In this document: piece after piece, positions 44,624-54,415 of the stretch
Layout of the letters: each line of letters opens with the position of its first letter
Numbering within the stretch: position 1 is the stretch's first letter
From: Rhodobacteraceae bacterium SB2
GTDB lineage: Bacteria > Pseudomonadota > Alphaproteobacteria > Rhodobacterales > Rhodobacteraceae
NCBI GenBank assembly: GCA_001642945.1
Contig: LGRT01000013.1
Span: forward strand, 434,001 to 498,000
Length of the DNA: 64,000 nucleotides
Reading direction: 5' to 3'
Translations under genes and position numbers: made by a program
The notes under the pieces: generated by a model
Told to the model about the DNA's origin: nothing
Databases searched by the model: none
Seen by the model: only the letters and a program-made list of their open reading frames with translations

Positions 44624-44653
44624 TGGCCCGCCCCCGTGGCGGGCCAGGTTTTT
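44624..44653 (+). terminator. Strong intrinsic terminator after the lyase operon
   Basis: A perfect nine-base GC-rich stem tggcccgcc/ggcgggcca with loop cccgt, followed by ggttttt. It lies 13 bases after the large-subunit stop. Confidence 0.88.
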
Positions 44654-45325
44654 CAACAGTATCTATCGTTCTTGTGGCCGGACTTTTTCGAAAAAAGCCC
44701 AAATTAGGCTATTTCGCCGCGGCTTTTCTGCCCCCCCCCCTTTTCAAGCATGATTTCGCAAAACCTGATTTGCGGTTGCGTAACACTCGCGCGCGTTGCG
44801 CCGACGGCGGTGGGTTGCAATCGCCGTATTCTGCCTCTTTGGGGTTTTAATCGGGGGTGTGACTCTGTAATCGGCCAAAGCCAAAGCCAAAGCCAAAGCC
44901 AAAGCCAAAGCCAAAGCCAAAGCCAAAGCCCAAGCTAGCGCGATGAAATTCGATAACGCGGCGTTCCGCTCTTGATATTTTGTGCTGCTTAACCAGCATG
45001 GCATGGCTTCCAGCTTAAAAATATTTCGCGGCGATATTGATTTAATCACCTGAAAAATAAAAGATTCGTGCAATCGAAGGTAAGGCAATGAGTGGGCCGT
45101 ATCGGGTGCTTGACGCTCTATGCTGATCTTTCAAGGCACTACGCGTGGCTTCTTGGGGCATGTGCCTCAATTTAAAAATGTCATTTAAATATGTTGATTG
45201 AATACAGAGCAGGGAAATTACGCGCGCTGTGACGCAAGGTAATTCAAAACGTGTTCGCCTAAACAGCCTTGCTTTTAGGTAAATCATACCGCTCAATAGG
45301 GTCGGCGGAAAACGGGAGTGCTACT
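44654..45325. other. Intergenic region with a homopolymer run and a hexanucleotide repeat
   Basis: About 670 bases without a convincing gene. It holds a run of ten C (44731-44740) and the hexanucleotide array at 44875-44928. A minus-strand frame across the array would encode repeated Ala-Leu but has no other gene-like feature. The 3' end should hold the cyclase promoter. Confidence 0.45.
44875..44928. repeat. Hexanucleotide tandem repeat (CCAAAG) x 9
   Basis: Nine perfect head-to-tail copies of ccaaag, with an imperfect tenth (cccaag) after them. The array is intergenic, about 400 bases upstream of the TPR cyclase start. Copy number probably varies between strains by slippage; no coding role is supported. 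Confidence 0.9.
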
Positions 45326-47089
45326 ATGAAACGCAAATTTACAACTATACTCGCATTGGATGTTGTTGGATTTAGCAAAATGATGTCGCTCGACGAAGAT
45401 CGCACATTGATGAACTTGCAAGCCCGACGTAAAATAATTGACGGCTTAATTGAACAAAAAGGCGGCCGCATTTTTAATACAGCGGGCGACAGCGTGCTCG
45501 CAGAATTTCCAAGCCCGGTTGATGCGGTAGAGTGCGGCGTTCAAATCCAGAATAAATCCGTGGCGCTTAATGGTCAGTCAGATGATGCAGATAAAATGAG
45601 CTTTCGGATAGGCCTGAATATGGGCGAAGTTCTTATATCAGATGGCGATTTGTTTGGAGATGCCGTCAACGTGGCGGCGCGGCTAGAAGCGCAGGCGATT
45701 GCGGATGGTTTATGCATTTCAGAGAGCATTTTTGAACTTGTGCAAATGAAGGTCAAAGTTTCATATGAAGATGCCGGTGAGTTGACTTTAAAAAATATCA
45801 CTCGGCCCGTGCGCGCTTATAACGTTCTGAAATGCAAAGGCGCAACGCGCGGGTTGCTGAGTGCAGATTCAGAGCCCAAAGTTGCCGTTTCGCAGGCTGG
45901 AGCGGGCTCTGTGGCGGTGATGTTGTTTAAAAATCTTAGCAATGATGAAGAGCAGGGCTATTTTTGCGAAGGGTTTAGCGAAGATTTAATTTCGGCTTTG
46001 TCCCGCTATAAAAGCCTGCTTGTCATCGCCAGCAATGCCAGTTTTTCTTACTCGGTCAAAGATAAATCTCTGACCGAAATTGGCACCGAGTTGGGCGTGC
46101 GTTATTTGGTGGAAGGCAAGGTCAGAAAGATGGGGCAAAAAATGCGGATCAGCGTTTCTTTGCTGTCTGCAGAGGATGAAACGGGGCTTTGGAGCCAGAA
46201 TTTTGATACCACGCTGGACGATATTTTTGATGTACAAGATGAGATCGTCGCAACCATTGTGGCTAAGCTGGTTGGGAAAGTAGAAAGCGATCAGGTCAAA
46301 AAGCTTGCGAATAAAAAGCCAGATGTGATGGAAGCGTATGATTTGGTTTTGCAGGGTTTAGAGTTTCATCGCAAAAGTTCAATTTCGGCTGAAAATAATA
46401 AAAAGGCGCTAAGCTTATTCACCCAAGCCACCGAGGTTGATCCAAATTATGCGCGGGCATATGCATGGAAAACATGCTCGCTCGCGAATAATTCCGAGTG
46501 GTTTCCCGATGACATGCCGCCAAATTGGATGGAAGATGCGTTTGCATCGGTGAACCGGGCGATGGAAATCGATCCGGACGACCCCGAAGCGCATCGGATT
46601 TTAGGCGCCATTAAACTGATGTTTGAAGGCGATATGGAAAAGGCTATTTTTCATCATAAAAAAGCCATCGAAATTTGCCCAAGTGATACTTTTCATTTGG
46701 CGCGCTACTCTGTTCTCCTATCTTATCTGGGCCAACCTAAAGAGGCTATGGAGCAGATCAATAAGGCACTCCGCATTAATCCGTTCGGATCTGATTTGAT
46801 GTTCGAGACGCAGGGCGTATGCAATTATTTGCTGCAGGATTATTCAGGAGCGTTGGAATCTTTTAAACATATGCAAATTGAAACCAGAACCAGCCTGTTT
46901 TACGCAGCCGCTTGTTACAGCCATTTAAACGATGATGAATTGGCTCAGGATAAACTTGAATTGGCGAAAACGGATAGCGGCATGGAAATTGATAAGTTTG
47001 TGGCGACCCAGTTATATCAGAATGATGAGATTTCTTCAGCGCTTGCAAAAACGCTTCTGTCTATCGAAGACATGGTATCAGTCAGTTAA
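45326..47089 (+). CDS. Soluble class III adenylate cyclase with TolB-like and TPR domains
   Basis: A 587-residue protein. The N-terminal cyclase domain (about 5-170) has metal Asp12 (LALDVVGFS) and Asp55 (NTAGDSV), with Asn115 and Arg119 (GDAVNVAARL). A TolB/FlgO-like region follows (about 195-320, VAVMLFKNLSNDEEQGYF), then tetratricopeptide repeats to the end (for example AMEIDPDDPEAHRILGAI). This architecture is common in alphaproteobacteria. Asn51 replaces the usual Lys of the substrate pair, as in related TPR cyclases. Start at 45326 after a gggag site. Confidence 0.88.
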   Translation: MKRKFTTILALDVVGFSKMMSLDEDRTLMNLQARRKIIDGLIEQKGGRIFNTAGDSVLAEFPSPVDAVECGVQIQNKSVALNGQSDDADKMSFRIGLNMGEVLISDGDLFGDAVNVAARLEAQAIADGLCISESIFELVQMKVKVSYEDAGELTLKNITRPVRAYNVLKCKGATRGLLSADSEPKVAVSQAGAGSVAVMLFKNLSNDEEQGYFCEGFSEDLISALSRYKSLLVIASNASFSYSVKDKSLTEIGTELGVRYLVEGKVRKMGQKMRISVSLLSAEDETGLWSQNFDTTLDDIFDVQDEIVATIVAKLVGKVESDQVKKLANKKPDVMEAYDLVLQGLEFHRKSSISAENNKKALSLFTQATEVDPNYARAYAWKTCSLANNSEWFPDDMPPNWMEDAFASVNRAMEIDPDDPEAHRILGAIKLMFEGDMEKAIFHHKKAIEICPSDTFHLARYSVLLSYLGQPKEAMEQINKALRINPFGSDLMFETQGVCNYLLQDYSGALESFKHMQIETRTSLFYAAACYSHLNDDELAQDKLELAKTDSGMEIDKFVATQLYQNDEISSALAKTLLSIEDMVSVS

Positions 47090-47326
47090 GCCATCAATGC
47101 GGCCCGTAGGAACGCCTTGGTAAAATATAATGCCTTTACTAGCTGTCATGAGCGATCTTGACCTGATCGAAAGTCCATCCGCAGATCAGGCTCGCAGTTG
47201 CTTAAAGTTAGTTTTTGCCGCGAGCCATACGATGATCTTCGAGCGTCTGCCCTGCAAGATGTATCTTTGTAACGCTAAGGCTGTGGTTCACAGTTGCTGC
47301 ATCTTTGCAAAAGAGTGCCTTAAGGT

Positions 47327-47739
47327 TTATTCGTGGTTACTCTCACGGCATAGCCTGACGGCCGCTATACAACATTGTGGAATGTCTTGGTCTTGTTTGA
47401 CTCCTTTGAGGCGCAGGTTCATCTCACAAATTTCAGTCAGGCTCAAATCTACGGGCTCCGCTATTGCGGGGTGTTTGCCGCTATTCTTACCTCTAAAAGA
47501 CATTAAGTGCTGAGCGTGCATTTCTGCGTAAGCGAGCCTAAGAGAATGCCGTTAGGTTTCAAGCTTTGTACTAGCAGTCCGAGCCAGAGCAATGGCCTCA
47601 CGTGCGGATTTTGTTCCAAGCGAAAAGGAAATCCGGTTGGTTTTATAATGCTGCGGACATCTTTAGAGACATAGCGCTGCAAATAATAAATACCATTTTT
47701 GCGATAGGTAGAAGGCGTATTCAACAACAATGACATCAA
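47327..47739 (-). pseudogene. Tyrosine recombinase (phage-type integrase) N-terminal remnant
   Basis: From 47739 the minus strand reads MSLLLNTPSTYRKNGIYYL then QRYVSKDVRSI, the usual start of tRNA-targeted alphaproteobacterial integrases. After about 35 codons the match jumps frame and continues as RISFSLGTKSAREAIALAR then TASTKLE, meets a TAA at 47552-47554, and goes on in the same frame (RHSLRLAYAEM, then SLTEICEMNLRLKGVK). The catalytic R-H-R-Y domain is absent. At least one frameshift and one stop make it non-functional. It lies just 3' of tRNA-Thr, the expected place for an inserted element. Confidence 0.72.
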
Positions 47740-47855
47740 CTACGATCCTGCACCCATTATTTAAAACATAACGATATCCGTATTTTTGGTTGAGAAATGG
47801 GTCAGGCTCATGCACGGTAACCCTAGGGGGTGGGGTGGCACTCGCCTGGGGGTAT

Positions 47856-47878
47856 CGTAGACCAAACCGTAGACCAAA
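47856..47878. repeat. Paired 11-base direct repeat, possible recombinase arm sites
   Basis: Two copies of cgtagaccaaa, 12 bases apart start to start, between the integrase remnant and tRNA-Thr. Short direct repeats next to an integrase gene are often its arm-binding sites; this is an inference from position. Confidence 0.4.
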
Positions 47879-47949
47879 TTACGCCTGTTGCAGGAACCAG
47901 AATGAGACAGTACCCTTGTTTTGTGGGGTTAATGCGTTAGATTCAATTA

Positions 47950-48025
47950 TGGTGCCGGTGATAGGACTTGAACCTACGACCCCATCATTACGAATGACGT
48001 GCTCTACCAACTGAGCTACACCGGC
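47950..48025 (-). tRNA. tRNA-Thr (anticodon CGT)
   Basis: A full cloverleaf on the minus strand: acceptor gccggtg/caccggc, D-arm gctc-agttggta-gagc, anticodon stem cgtca/tgatg with loop ttcgtaa (anticodon CGT, threonine ACG), T-arm with ttcaagt loop, and encoded CCA. The 3' end faces the integrase remnant. Confidence 0.95.
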
Positions 48026-48066
48026 CCTAAAAGCGGTTTACAGGAATATATCAGATCAGGCAAAGC

Positions 48067-49578
48067 TCAATTTATAGGCTTTTCTTGGGCTTGTTCAGAT
48101 AGCTCGATTGCCGCGCTTTCAGGGGCTGGAGTGTCAACATCTAACGCTTTCTCTGGATTTGGCTTGCCTCCTTCAGCTGTCTCGGGATTTGCCTCAGCCA
48201 TCAAAAGTTGCACCATATCCAATCCGTTTGATGTGCTCAGATCCTCTATGGGGGCGGGCCTCCAGCTTAACGTATCAAAGGCTTCGCAATGCTGGCAGGT
48301 TGCGGACCAAACAGTGTTGACCCCATGACAGCTATCGCAGACCCAGCGCGGGCCGCGCTGCGCGGCCAAGGCTTTGGTTAACCAGCCTCGGATCACCTTG
48401 TCTGGGCTGCCCTGACCGCGTTCAATCGCCGCCATAATGGTAAGCACTCTTGCATCAGCTTCGGTCTCTAGCAAGGTCCCCACGGCGCGTTTTGCTGCTG
48501 GAAAATCCTCGGCATATAGGTGCAATTCGGCAAGCGCCAGCCGCGTTTCGCGATGCGCTGGGGCAAGTTTTTCCAGCACTGAAAACCGCTTGAGGCGCTG
48601 CTGCGGTGTTTCCTCTGGGGCCAGTTCGGCGAAGATACTCGCCAAATCTGGATGCGGTTGGGCTTGCCAGGCTTTCTTGATCACCCTTAAGGCATATTTG
48701 GGCTTTTCCGCGTCTAGATAGCTGCGCGCGGCCATCACCGCGGCGGGAACCAAATCGGGAGAAAGGCGGTTGGCTTCAATCGCGGCTTCGCGGGCCTCAA
48801 TGCTTTGACCCTGCCCGAGCACGTCTTTGGCCTGCGAAAGCGCCAGCACCGCATCCCGGCGTTTATGAACATCGCGCGGCAAAGCGCCATGTTTCAGCTT
48901 GGCGCCAAGCGTATGGCGCGCGCCCTGCCAATCTTTTGCTTGGGCTTGTAGCGCCAAAAGCGTGTCTTGCGTTTCAACGTGCTTTGGCTTCAGCGCAAAA
49001 GCCTTTTCTGCGAGTTTCAACGCGATATCGGTTTTTCCATCGGCTAATTTTTGTTTCATAATGCCGCGAATACCAACAAAGCGGGTGCTGGGTTCTTGAA
49101 TGAGCTGCTTGTAAATCTCTTCCGCTTTACGTTGATCACCGGTTAATTCTGCGGCCTGAGCGGCCAACACGTTGGTCAAGGCAGGGCGGTTCAGGTAGCG
49201 CTCTGCTTTCACCGCTTTGCTCAAGGCAAGCGTGCCTTCACCCGAGGCCAGCGCCAGCAACCCCTCGGACAGCGCTTGGTAGCCTTTGCGTTCGCGGTTG
49301 CGAAAGAAATAGCGCGTGACGGCGGTTTCATCGCCATTGATAAATTTCAAAACGGCGATAAGCAGCCCGAATATTTTCAACCCAATCCAAACCAAAACGC
49401 TGAATAAAAAGAGCGCAAGCACCGCCTGCAGCGGTGTGAGCGTATATTCCGTGCCCGCCACGATGGCTTGCACATTGCCTAAGATCAGGTTCTGCCCATC
49501 GATCAGATACGCAACCCCAAGCGCTAAGGCCGCCACAATGACCAGAAATAATAAAATCTTTGTCAGTGAAATTAACAT
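48067..49578 (-). CDS. HemY-like TPR membrane protein
   Basis: A 503-residue HemY-family protein of the heme-biosynthesis-linked type. Two N-terminal membrane helices (about 7-25 and 43-63) lead into a TPR-rich domain. A C-terminal zinc-ribbon-like part has two CxxC pairs (CDSC and CQHC). I chose the ATG at 49578; a TTG at 49599 would overlap the upstream gene. Its role in heme synthesis is not defined biochemically. It follows the mitofilin-like gene by 10 bases and hemD upstream, a common Rhodobacterales order. Confidence 0.86.
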   Translation of the reverse strand: MLISLTKILLFLVIVAALALGVAYLIDGQNLILGNVQAIVAGTEYTLTPLQAVLALFLFSVLVWIGLKIFGLLIAVLKFINGDETAVTRYFFRNRERKGYQALSEGLLALASGEGTLALSKAVKAERYLNRPALTNVLAAQAAELTGDQRKAEEIYKQLIQEPSTRFVGIRGIMKQKLADGKTDIALKLAEKAFALKPKHVETQDTLLALQAQAKDWQGARHTLGAKLKHGALPRDVHKRRDAVLALSQAKDVLGQGQSIEAREAAIEANRLSPDLVPAAVMAARSYLDAEKPKYALRVIKKAWQAQPHPDLASIFAELAPEETPQQRLKRFSVLEKLAPAHRETRLALAELHLYAEDFPAAKRAVGTLLETEADARVLTIMAAIERGQGSPDKVIRGWLTKALAAQRGPRWVCDSCHGVNTVWSATCQHCEAFDTLSWRPAPIEDLSTSNGLDMVQLLMAEANPETAEGGKPNPEKALDVDTPAPESAAIELSEQAQEKPIN

Positions 49579-49588
49579 AATGGCTATC

Positions 49589-50782
49589 TTACCCTTCAAT
49601 CAACCGGCGTAAAGACAGCAGCGCGTTCTGGCGCGCCAGTTTCTGCTCTGCGAGCGCTTTCCAAGCTGCCATTTGGGCCGCTGATGCGGGCGTCAGATCC
49701 GCAATCTCTGCCAATGCGGCGGATAGGTCGCCCGAGGCCAAAGCCGCTTCTGCGCGCGATAAGATTGCATCCGTGCTTGCGCCCGTTTGTGGAGCCAGCG
49801 ATCGCGCATTCAATTGTCGCTTTAGAAACGCGCCCAGCCGGGCCGCGCTGAGATTAGCGGGCTCTGCGGGATCGCTGGCGGCCAAGGCCCGCCGCGCCGC
49901 TGACGGAAATTGCTGCTTCAATTGCTCTAAATCTATCCCGCCTTGATCGGCGCCAAGCTCAAGCGCCGGCGGTATCGCCAGATCGCTTAAAGCGCTGATT
50001 TTGATTAAGATTTGCCGATAGGGGCGGTTGTCGCGCAGCGCGTCTTCGAGGGCAGCTAGCATATGCGTAAGTTCACGGCTTTGGTGTTGATTTTGCGCCT
50101 GCTCGGTGCTGTGTTTGTCTCTGCTGATCAAATCATCAATAGCTTTTTGTAGCGCGTTGATGCGTGTTTGCTGTGCGTCGAGCGTGCTTGCAAGCTCACT
50201 CAGCGCCACTGCCGGAGCAGATGGAGTTGTGTTGACGGCGTTTAAAGCGCCAAAGGCGGTCTGTAAATTTTGCACGTCATCGCGCAGCGCGCGCAGCGTT
50301 GCGTTGGCCTGTTGATTTTGCGTTTCAAGCGTAACTCTTGCAGTGTTATTGCTCAAATCTTTGATTTGCTGAGCCATTTGACCTGCATTTGCGCGCAGCC
50401 TGCCTGTCGCGGTGTTAAGGCTGCGCAGATCGCTTTGCAGCGCCGCGATCTCTGCCCCAAATTTTTGATCTGCACTGGGTGGCATCGTCCATGGAGTGAT
50501 AAAAACGCCCGATAAAAACGCCAAAGCGATCACGGCAGCTGCCCCTGCCGCCCCCGCAATCGCAGTTGTAACGCGCGAGGGATAGCCTTGATTTTTGGGC
50601 TTTGCCTCAGCCGCTGTTGGCGTCGGTCTGGGGGCATCGGCCTTCGGGGCAGCGGCGGGATTAAGAGGCGCTTCAGACCCCGGGTCTTGGGGCAATTCTT
50701 CGGAGAAGTCGTCGGTCTTTTTATCCGGTTGATCTGCGCTAGGCACAGGTTCATTTGCCGCATTTTCGGTGTTATCTGCCAT
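49589..50782 (-). CDS. Mitofilin-like inner-membrane protein (COG4223)
   Basis: A 397-residue protein with a proline/alanine-rich acidic N-terminal tail, one membrane helix (about 75-97), a long coiled-coil region (about 105-225) and a C-terminal mitofilin-like domain ending in repeated alanine-rich helices. Alphaproteobacterial mitofilin homologues shape internal membranes and usually sit next to hemD or other heme genes, as here. Confidence 0.82.
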   Translation of the reverse strand: MADNTENAANEPVPSADQPDKKTDDFSEELPQDPGSEAPLNPAAAPKADAPRPTPTAAEAKPKNQGYPSRVTTAIAGAAGAAAVIALAFLSGVFITPWTMPPSADQKFGAEIAALQSDLRSLNTATGRLRANAGQMAQQIKDLSNNTARVTLETQNQQANATLRALRDDVQNLQTAFGALNAVNTTPSAPAVALSELASTLDAQQTRINALQKAIDDLISRDKHSTEQAQNQHQSRELTHMLAALEDALRDNRPYRQILIKISALSDLAIPPALELGADQGGIDLEQLKQQFPSAARRALAASDPAEPANLSAARLGAFLKRQLNARSLAPQTGASTDAILSRAEAALASGDLSAALAEIADLTPASAAQMAAWKALAEQKLARQNALLSLRRLIEG

Positions 50783-50818
50783 CGAATAGGGCCTTTGCTC
50801 CTTTATTTTTCTGCGCCA

Positions 50819-51568
50819 TTATGTGCCTTTAATCGTAGGGTCAATCAACATCATATCCTGAAATCGGCGTAAAACAGCCTTAAGCATCGCGCCGCGATTT
50901 GGATGACATGCGACGGTTGTTTTGATATGCGGCTGCGTGGAAAAACACGCCGCTACGGTTTGGCTGATCGCGATGATCTCGCTGCCATTAGGAAGCGGGC
51001 CATAGCGCTGCAAAAGCCGCGCTGAGCGCGGCGAAAACACTGGCACCAGCAGCGCTTGCGGCTGAGTGAGCAAAGCGCGGGCCTGAATGCTGAGCGGCGT
51101 TTCAATTTGGTCATAAATCACGCATTCGGCGCAGGGGATGCCTTTTTTGGTGAGGGTCGTAGCAATCTGGCCCCGGGCATGCTGCCCGTGCGGGTGAATA
51201 AGTGGCCCTGCTGCCCCTGTCTTTTGCACCAATAGGATAAGATCTTGCGCCGCTCCTGCGCTGTTTATCACTGAAAAACCCAATTTTTTTGCCGCTTCCG
51301 CGGTGGCCTCGCCCACGGCGAAGCAGGTCATTTTTTTGGGGATAGGCGCGTGGGCAAAACACGCGACCGCATGTCGAGAGGTGAAAACCACCGCGGCATA
51401 GGCGGATAAATCTGGCAGGGTGCCGATGGGCGTTATGGTAAGAACCGGGCTGATCAAGATCTGTGCGGCGGGCTGATGCGATAAAACCTCTTGCGCAAAG
51501 GCCTGCGCGTCTTTTTGGGGCCGGGTCAGCAGGAGCGGTGGGCGTTGAGGCAAGATATTGTTTGTCAT
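50819..51568 (-). CDS. hemD: Uroporphyrinogen-III synthase
   Basis: A 249-residue HemD, which closes hydroxymethylbilane to uroporphyrinogen III in tetrapyrrole synthesis. It shows the two-lobed fold pattern with the family segments [16 protein letters not shown] and [16 protein letters not shown], and the late [13 protein letters not shown] with a following [10 protein letters not shown]. HemD is weakly conserved overall, so the position upstream of mitofilin and HemY-like genes and opposite tsaD supports the call. Confidence 0.86.
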   Translation of the reverse strand: MTNNILPQRPPLLLTRPQKDAQAFAQEVLSHQPAAQILISPVLTITPIGTLPDLSAYAAVVFTSRHAVACFAHAPIPKKMTCFAVGEATAEAAKKLGFSVINSAGAAQDLILLVQKTGAAGPLIHPHGQHARGQIATTLTKKGIPCAECVIYDQIETPLSIQARALLTQPQALLVPVFSPRSARLLQRYGPLPNGSEIIAISQTVAACFSTQPHIKTTVACHPNRGAMLKAVLRRFQDMMLIDPTIKGT

Positions 51569-51592
51569 GGATTAGAATGTTACCCCCCCAAC

Positions 51593-52717
51593 ATGTTTGA
51601 GACAATGGATGAAAACATCTCGGCTCGGCCGGCACTTTTCCTAGGGCTTGAAAGCAGCTGCGATGATACAGCGGCGGCCGTGGTTTCCTGCCCGCCCGAG
51701 GGGCGGGTTGAAATCAAATCATCGATCGTGATGGGCCAGTCAAATTTGCATGAGGCGTTTGGCGGCGTGGTGCCGGAAATCGCGGCCCGCGCGCATGCTG
51801 AGCGCCTGGATCTCTGCGTCGCAAATGCCCTTGAGGAAGCCGGGTGCGATTTACAAGATGTGACGGCGATTGGAGTGACAGCGGGCCCGGGATTGATCGG
51901 GGGGGTGTTGTCGGGTGTGATGTGTGCCAAAGGCTTGGCTTTGGGGGCAGATAAGCCTTTGCTTGGGGTGAATCATTTGGCGGGGCACGCGCTCACCCCA
52001 CGGCTGACGGATCAAATTGCCTTTCCTTATTTGATGCTGTTGGTGTCTGGCGGGCATTGCCAGTTTTTGATTGTTTCCGGTCCGGACCAGTATCACCGCT
52101 TGGGGGGCAGCATTGATGATGCCCCGGGTGAGGCGTTTGACAAAACGGCCCGCTTGATTGGGCTTGGGCAGCCTGGTGGCCCTGCCATTGAAAATGCGGC
52201 GGTGACTGGCGATTGCAAACGCTTTGCGTTTCCGCGCCCGCTCTTGGATCGGGCGGGGTGCGATATGTCTTTTTCCGGTTTGAAAACCTCGGTTTTGCGC
52301 AGCCGTGATGCGCTTTTGGCCGAACAGGGGGGGCTGTACCCACAGGATCAGTGCGATTTAAGCGCCAGCTTTCAAACCGCGGTAGCGGATGTTTTGGCGG
52401 AAAAAACCAAACGCGCTTTGACAGATTATTTGGCCTCTGCACCGGCGCAACCATGCTTGGCTGTGGCTGGGGGCGTGGCGGCGAATAGGCAGATTTGCGC
52501 GGCTTTGCAGCAGGTGTCTGCGGCGATGCAGGTGCGCTTTGTGGCGCCGCCTCTAGCGCTATGTACCGATAACGCGGCGATGATCGCCTATGCAGCCGCA
52601 GAGCTCTACCGCCTTGGACGGCGCGATGATATGCACCTATCCGCCCGCCCTAGATGGCCGTTGGACACCCGGCAACCAAGTTTGATCGGCGCAGGCAAAA
52701 AAGGCCCAAAAGCATGA
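51593..52717 (+). CDS. tsaD: tRNA N6-threonylcarbamoyladenosine transferase subunit TsaD
   Basis: A 374-residue TsaD (Gcp/Kae1), transferring threonylcarbamoyl to A37 of ANN-decoding tRNAs together with TsaB and TsaE. It has the start [16 protein letters not shown], the metal ligands His128 and His132 in GVNHLAGHA, and the family segments SGGHCQFL and [14 protein letters not shown]. The ATG at 51593 gives the right N-terminus; an internal ATG at 51605 is possible. It is divergent from hemD (24 bases) and overlaps gpsA by four bases. Confidence 0.95.
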   Translation: MFETMDENISARPALFLGLESSCDDTAAAVVSCPPEGRVEIKSSIVMGQSNLHEAFGGVVPEIAARAHAERLDLCVANALEEAGCDLQDVTAIGVTAGPGLIGGVLSGVMCAKGLALGADKPLLGVNHLAGHALTPRLTDQIAFPYLMLLVSGGHCQFLIVSGPDQYHRLGGSIDDAPGEAFDKTARLIGLGQPGGPAIENAAVTGDCKRFAFPRPLLDRAGCDMSFSGLKTSVLRSRDALLAEQGGLYPQDQCDLSASFQTAVADVLAEKTKRALTDYLASAPAQPCLAVAGGVAANRQICAALQQVSAAMQVRFVAPPLALCTDNAAMIAYAAAELYRLGRRDDMHLSARPRWPLDTRQPSLIGAGKKGPKA

Positions 52718-53679
52718 GGGTCTCGATTTTGGGTGCTGGCGCGTTTGGAACGGCTTTGGCGATCGCCTTGGCCAAGCACAGGCCCGGGGTTACGTTATGG
52801 GCGCGAGATGCCGCGCAGTTGCGGAACATGCAAACCGCGCGCTGCAATCAAAAACGATTGCCGAATATGGGGTTTCCCGAGGCGCTTGGAATTGCCGCTG
52901 ATTTGGCCGAATGCGCCGCTGCCGAAATTGTTCTGCTGGCTGTTCCAATGCAGCAGCTTGGTGGGTTTCTTTCCGCGTTGCCCCAAAAGAATTCCCCTAA
53001 ATATCTGGTAAGCTGTTGCAAAGGCATCGATCTGGAAACCGGGAAAGGGGCCTCTGCCTTACTGCAAGCGCAGGCCCCAAATGCGCAGGCTGCGGTGTTG
53101 ACCGGCCCCAGCTTTGCAACGGATCTGGCTGCAGGTTCGCCAACGGCGTTAAGCTTGGCCTGCGCGGATGCTGCTGCGGGCCTGTACCTGCAAGCGCAAC
53201 TTTCAACCCCCAGTTTGCGGCTGTATCGCAGCACGGATGTGATCGGAGCTGAGCTGGGCGGGGCGTTGAAAAACGTGATCGCCATCGCGTGCGGGGTTAC
53301 GATTGGGGCCGGTTTGGGGGACAGCGCTCGTGCCGCGCTGATGGCTCGGGGATATGTTGAAATGCAACGGTTTGCAGCGTCTTTGGGCGCGCGAGATCAC
53401 GCTATGGAAAGCTTGTCGGGTTTGGGCGATTTAAGCTTAACCTGTATGTCGGATAAGTCGCGTAATTATCGCTATGGTCACGCGCTGGGGCAGCAGAAAA
53501 AATTTGACCCTTTGATCACAGTGGAGGGCGTGGCCACCGCAAAGGCCGCCTTGGCTTTGGCCAAAGACCAACAAATTGATTTGCCGATTACGCAGGTGGT
53601 GGTTCAGTTGTCCGAGGATAAAATAGAGGTCGCACAGGCGGTAGATCTTTTGATGTCGCGCCCTCAAAAACAGGAATGA
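52714..53679 (+). CDS. gpsA: Glycerol-3-phosphate dehydrogenase [NAD(P)+]
   Basis: A 321-residue GpsA, reducing dihydroxyacetone phosphate to glycerol-3-phosphate for phospholipid synthesis. It has the Rossmann start [39 protein letters not shown], the catalytic-lysine region [13 protein letters not shown], and GLGDLSLTC. The start at 52714 overlaps the tsaD stop (ATGA); residues upstream in the frame lie inside tsaD. Confidence 0.95.
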   Translation: MRVSILGAGAFGTALAIALAKHRPGVTLWARDAAQLRNMQTARCNQKRLPNMGFPEALGIAADLAECAAAEIVLLAVPMQQLGGFLSALPQKNSPKYLVSCCKGIDLETGKGASALLQAQAPNAQAAVLTGPSFATDLAAGSPTALSLACADAAAGLYLQAQLSTPSLRLYRSTDVIGAELGGALKNVIAIACGVTIGAGLGDSARAALMARGYVEMQRFAASLGARDHAMESLSGLGDLSLTCMSDKSRNYRYGHALGQQKKFDPLITVEGVATAKAALALAKDQQIDLPITQVVVQLSEDKIEVAQAVDLLMSRPQKQE

Positions 53680-54107
53680 GCATGGCGTTTTGGCTTTTTA
53701 AATCTGAGCCCAGCACATGGTCTTGGCAGGACCAAATTGCAAAGGGCGCGGCCGGCGAAGTTTGGGATGGCGTGCGCAATTATCAGGCCCGAAACTTTAT
53801 GCGCCAAATGCAAATCGGAGATCGCGGATTCTTTTATCATTCCCAAGAAGAAAAATCGATTATCGGGCTGGTTGAGGTGATCCATGCGGCGCAGCAAGAT
53901 CCCACGACGGATGATCCAAAATGGCAATGCGTAACGATAAAGGCTTTGCAAGCTTTGCCCAATGCGGTTTCATTGTATCAGATTAAAGCGCTTCCGGCGC
54001 TGGCTGATATGGTGCTTGTGCGCAATCCAAGGCTATCGGTGCAGCCCGTGCGCGTTGAAGAGTGGCGAATTATTCTTGAAATATCTGGTTTAAATCCACC
54101 AGGTTAA
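53676..54107 (+). CDS. EVE-domain protein
   Basis: A 143-residue single EVE domain (PUA-like fold). Family hallmarks are the start FWLFKSEPSTWSW, then WDGVRNYQARNFMRQM and IGDRGFFYHS. EVE proteins bind modified bases in DNA or RNA. The start overlaps the gpsA stop (ATGA), so it belongs to the tsaD-gpsA unit. The second ATG at 53682 could also be used. Confidence 0.9.
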   Translation: MSMAFWLFKSEPSTWSWQDQIAKGAAGEVWDGVRNYQARNFMRQMQIGDRGFFYHSQEEKSIIGLVEVIHAAQQDPTTDDPKWQCVTIKALQALPNAVSLYQIKALPALADMVLVRNPRLSVQPVRVEEWRIILEISGLNPPG

Positions 54108-54181
54108 TCAGCGGTGTCACCCCGGCAAAACGATAAATATTGAAACCGCAGCACGCTGTGTTGGGCTGGTCTGGCTTTTGA

Positions 54182-54214
54182 AAAAATAGGGCTCCGCCGT
54201 TGGGCGGAACCCTC
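54182..54214 (-). terminator. Intrinsic terminator, minus strand
   Basis: Arms agggctccgcc and ggcggaaccct pair (one mismatch) around a four-base loop, and the minus-strand reading is followed by attttttc. It lies about 210 bases downstream of the ahcY stop and may end ahcY transcripts or a short RNA. Confidence 0.7.
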
Positions 54215-54375
54215 TGTCACCCCAATGCGCTCCCACAGCACCTTCGGTTTCAGAAACGGGTTCGGCCATCCTGACGCGAACATGCAACAAACCTAGCGGG
54301 TATGCGCGTTTGGCACAAACTTTTACTATAAAGCATTTGTTTAAATTTTGAGAAAGTGCTGGGGCAGGCTTGTTT

Positions 54376-54415
54376 CGGGTGGCCGCTTTTCTTAACCGGG
54401 CCACCCGGTATTTTT
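54376..54415 (+). terminator. Intrinsic terminator, plus strand
   Basis: A perfect nine-base stem cgggtggcc/ggccacccg with a 14-base loop, followed by gtattttt on the plus strand. It would stop transcription from tsaD-gpsA-EVE before it runs into ahcY. Confidence 0.6.

Larger units (their letters stand above)
47090..47949. other. Decayed island region between the cyclase gene and tRNA-Thr
   Basis: About 860 bases with no intact gene. It holds the integrase remnant (47327-47739) and the paired repeat at 47856-47878. Other open frames here (such as one at 47130-47513) lack coding character and are probably chance openings opposite the remnant. Confidence 0.5.

Noticed and set aside
44744-45088. 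A minus-strand open frame with a long Ala-Leu repeat
   Set aside because: It exists only because the CCAAAG hexamer array stays open in this frame; the flanks show no gene-like sequence or ribosome site.
47130-47513. Plus-strand frame of about 127 codons after the TPR cyclase
   Set aside because: It lies opposite the integrase remnant and has no recognisable domain; it is better explained as a chance opening.
51111-51635. Minus-strand frame overlapping hemD and the start of tsaD
   Set aside because: Out of frame with hemD, which has clear family motifs, and it would cross the divergent promoter region.
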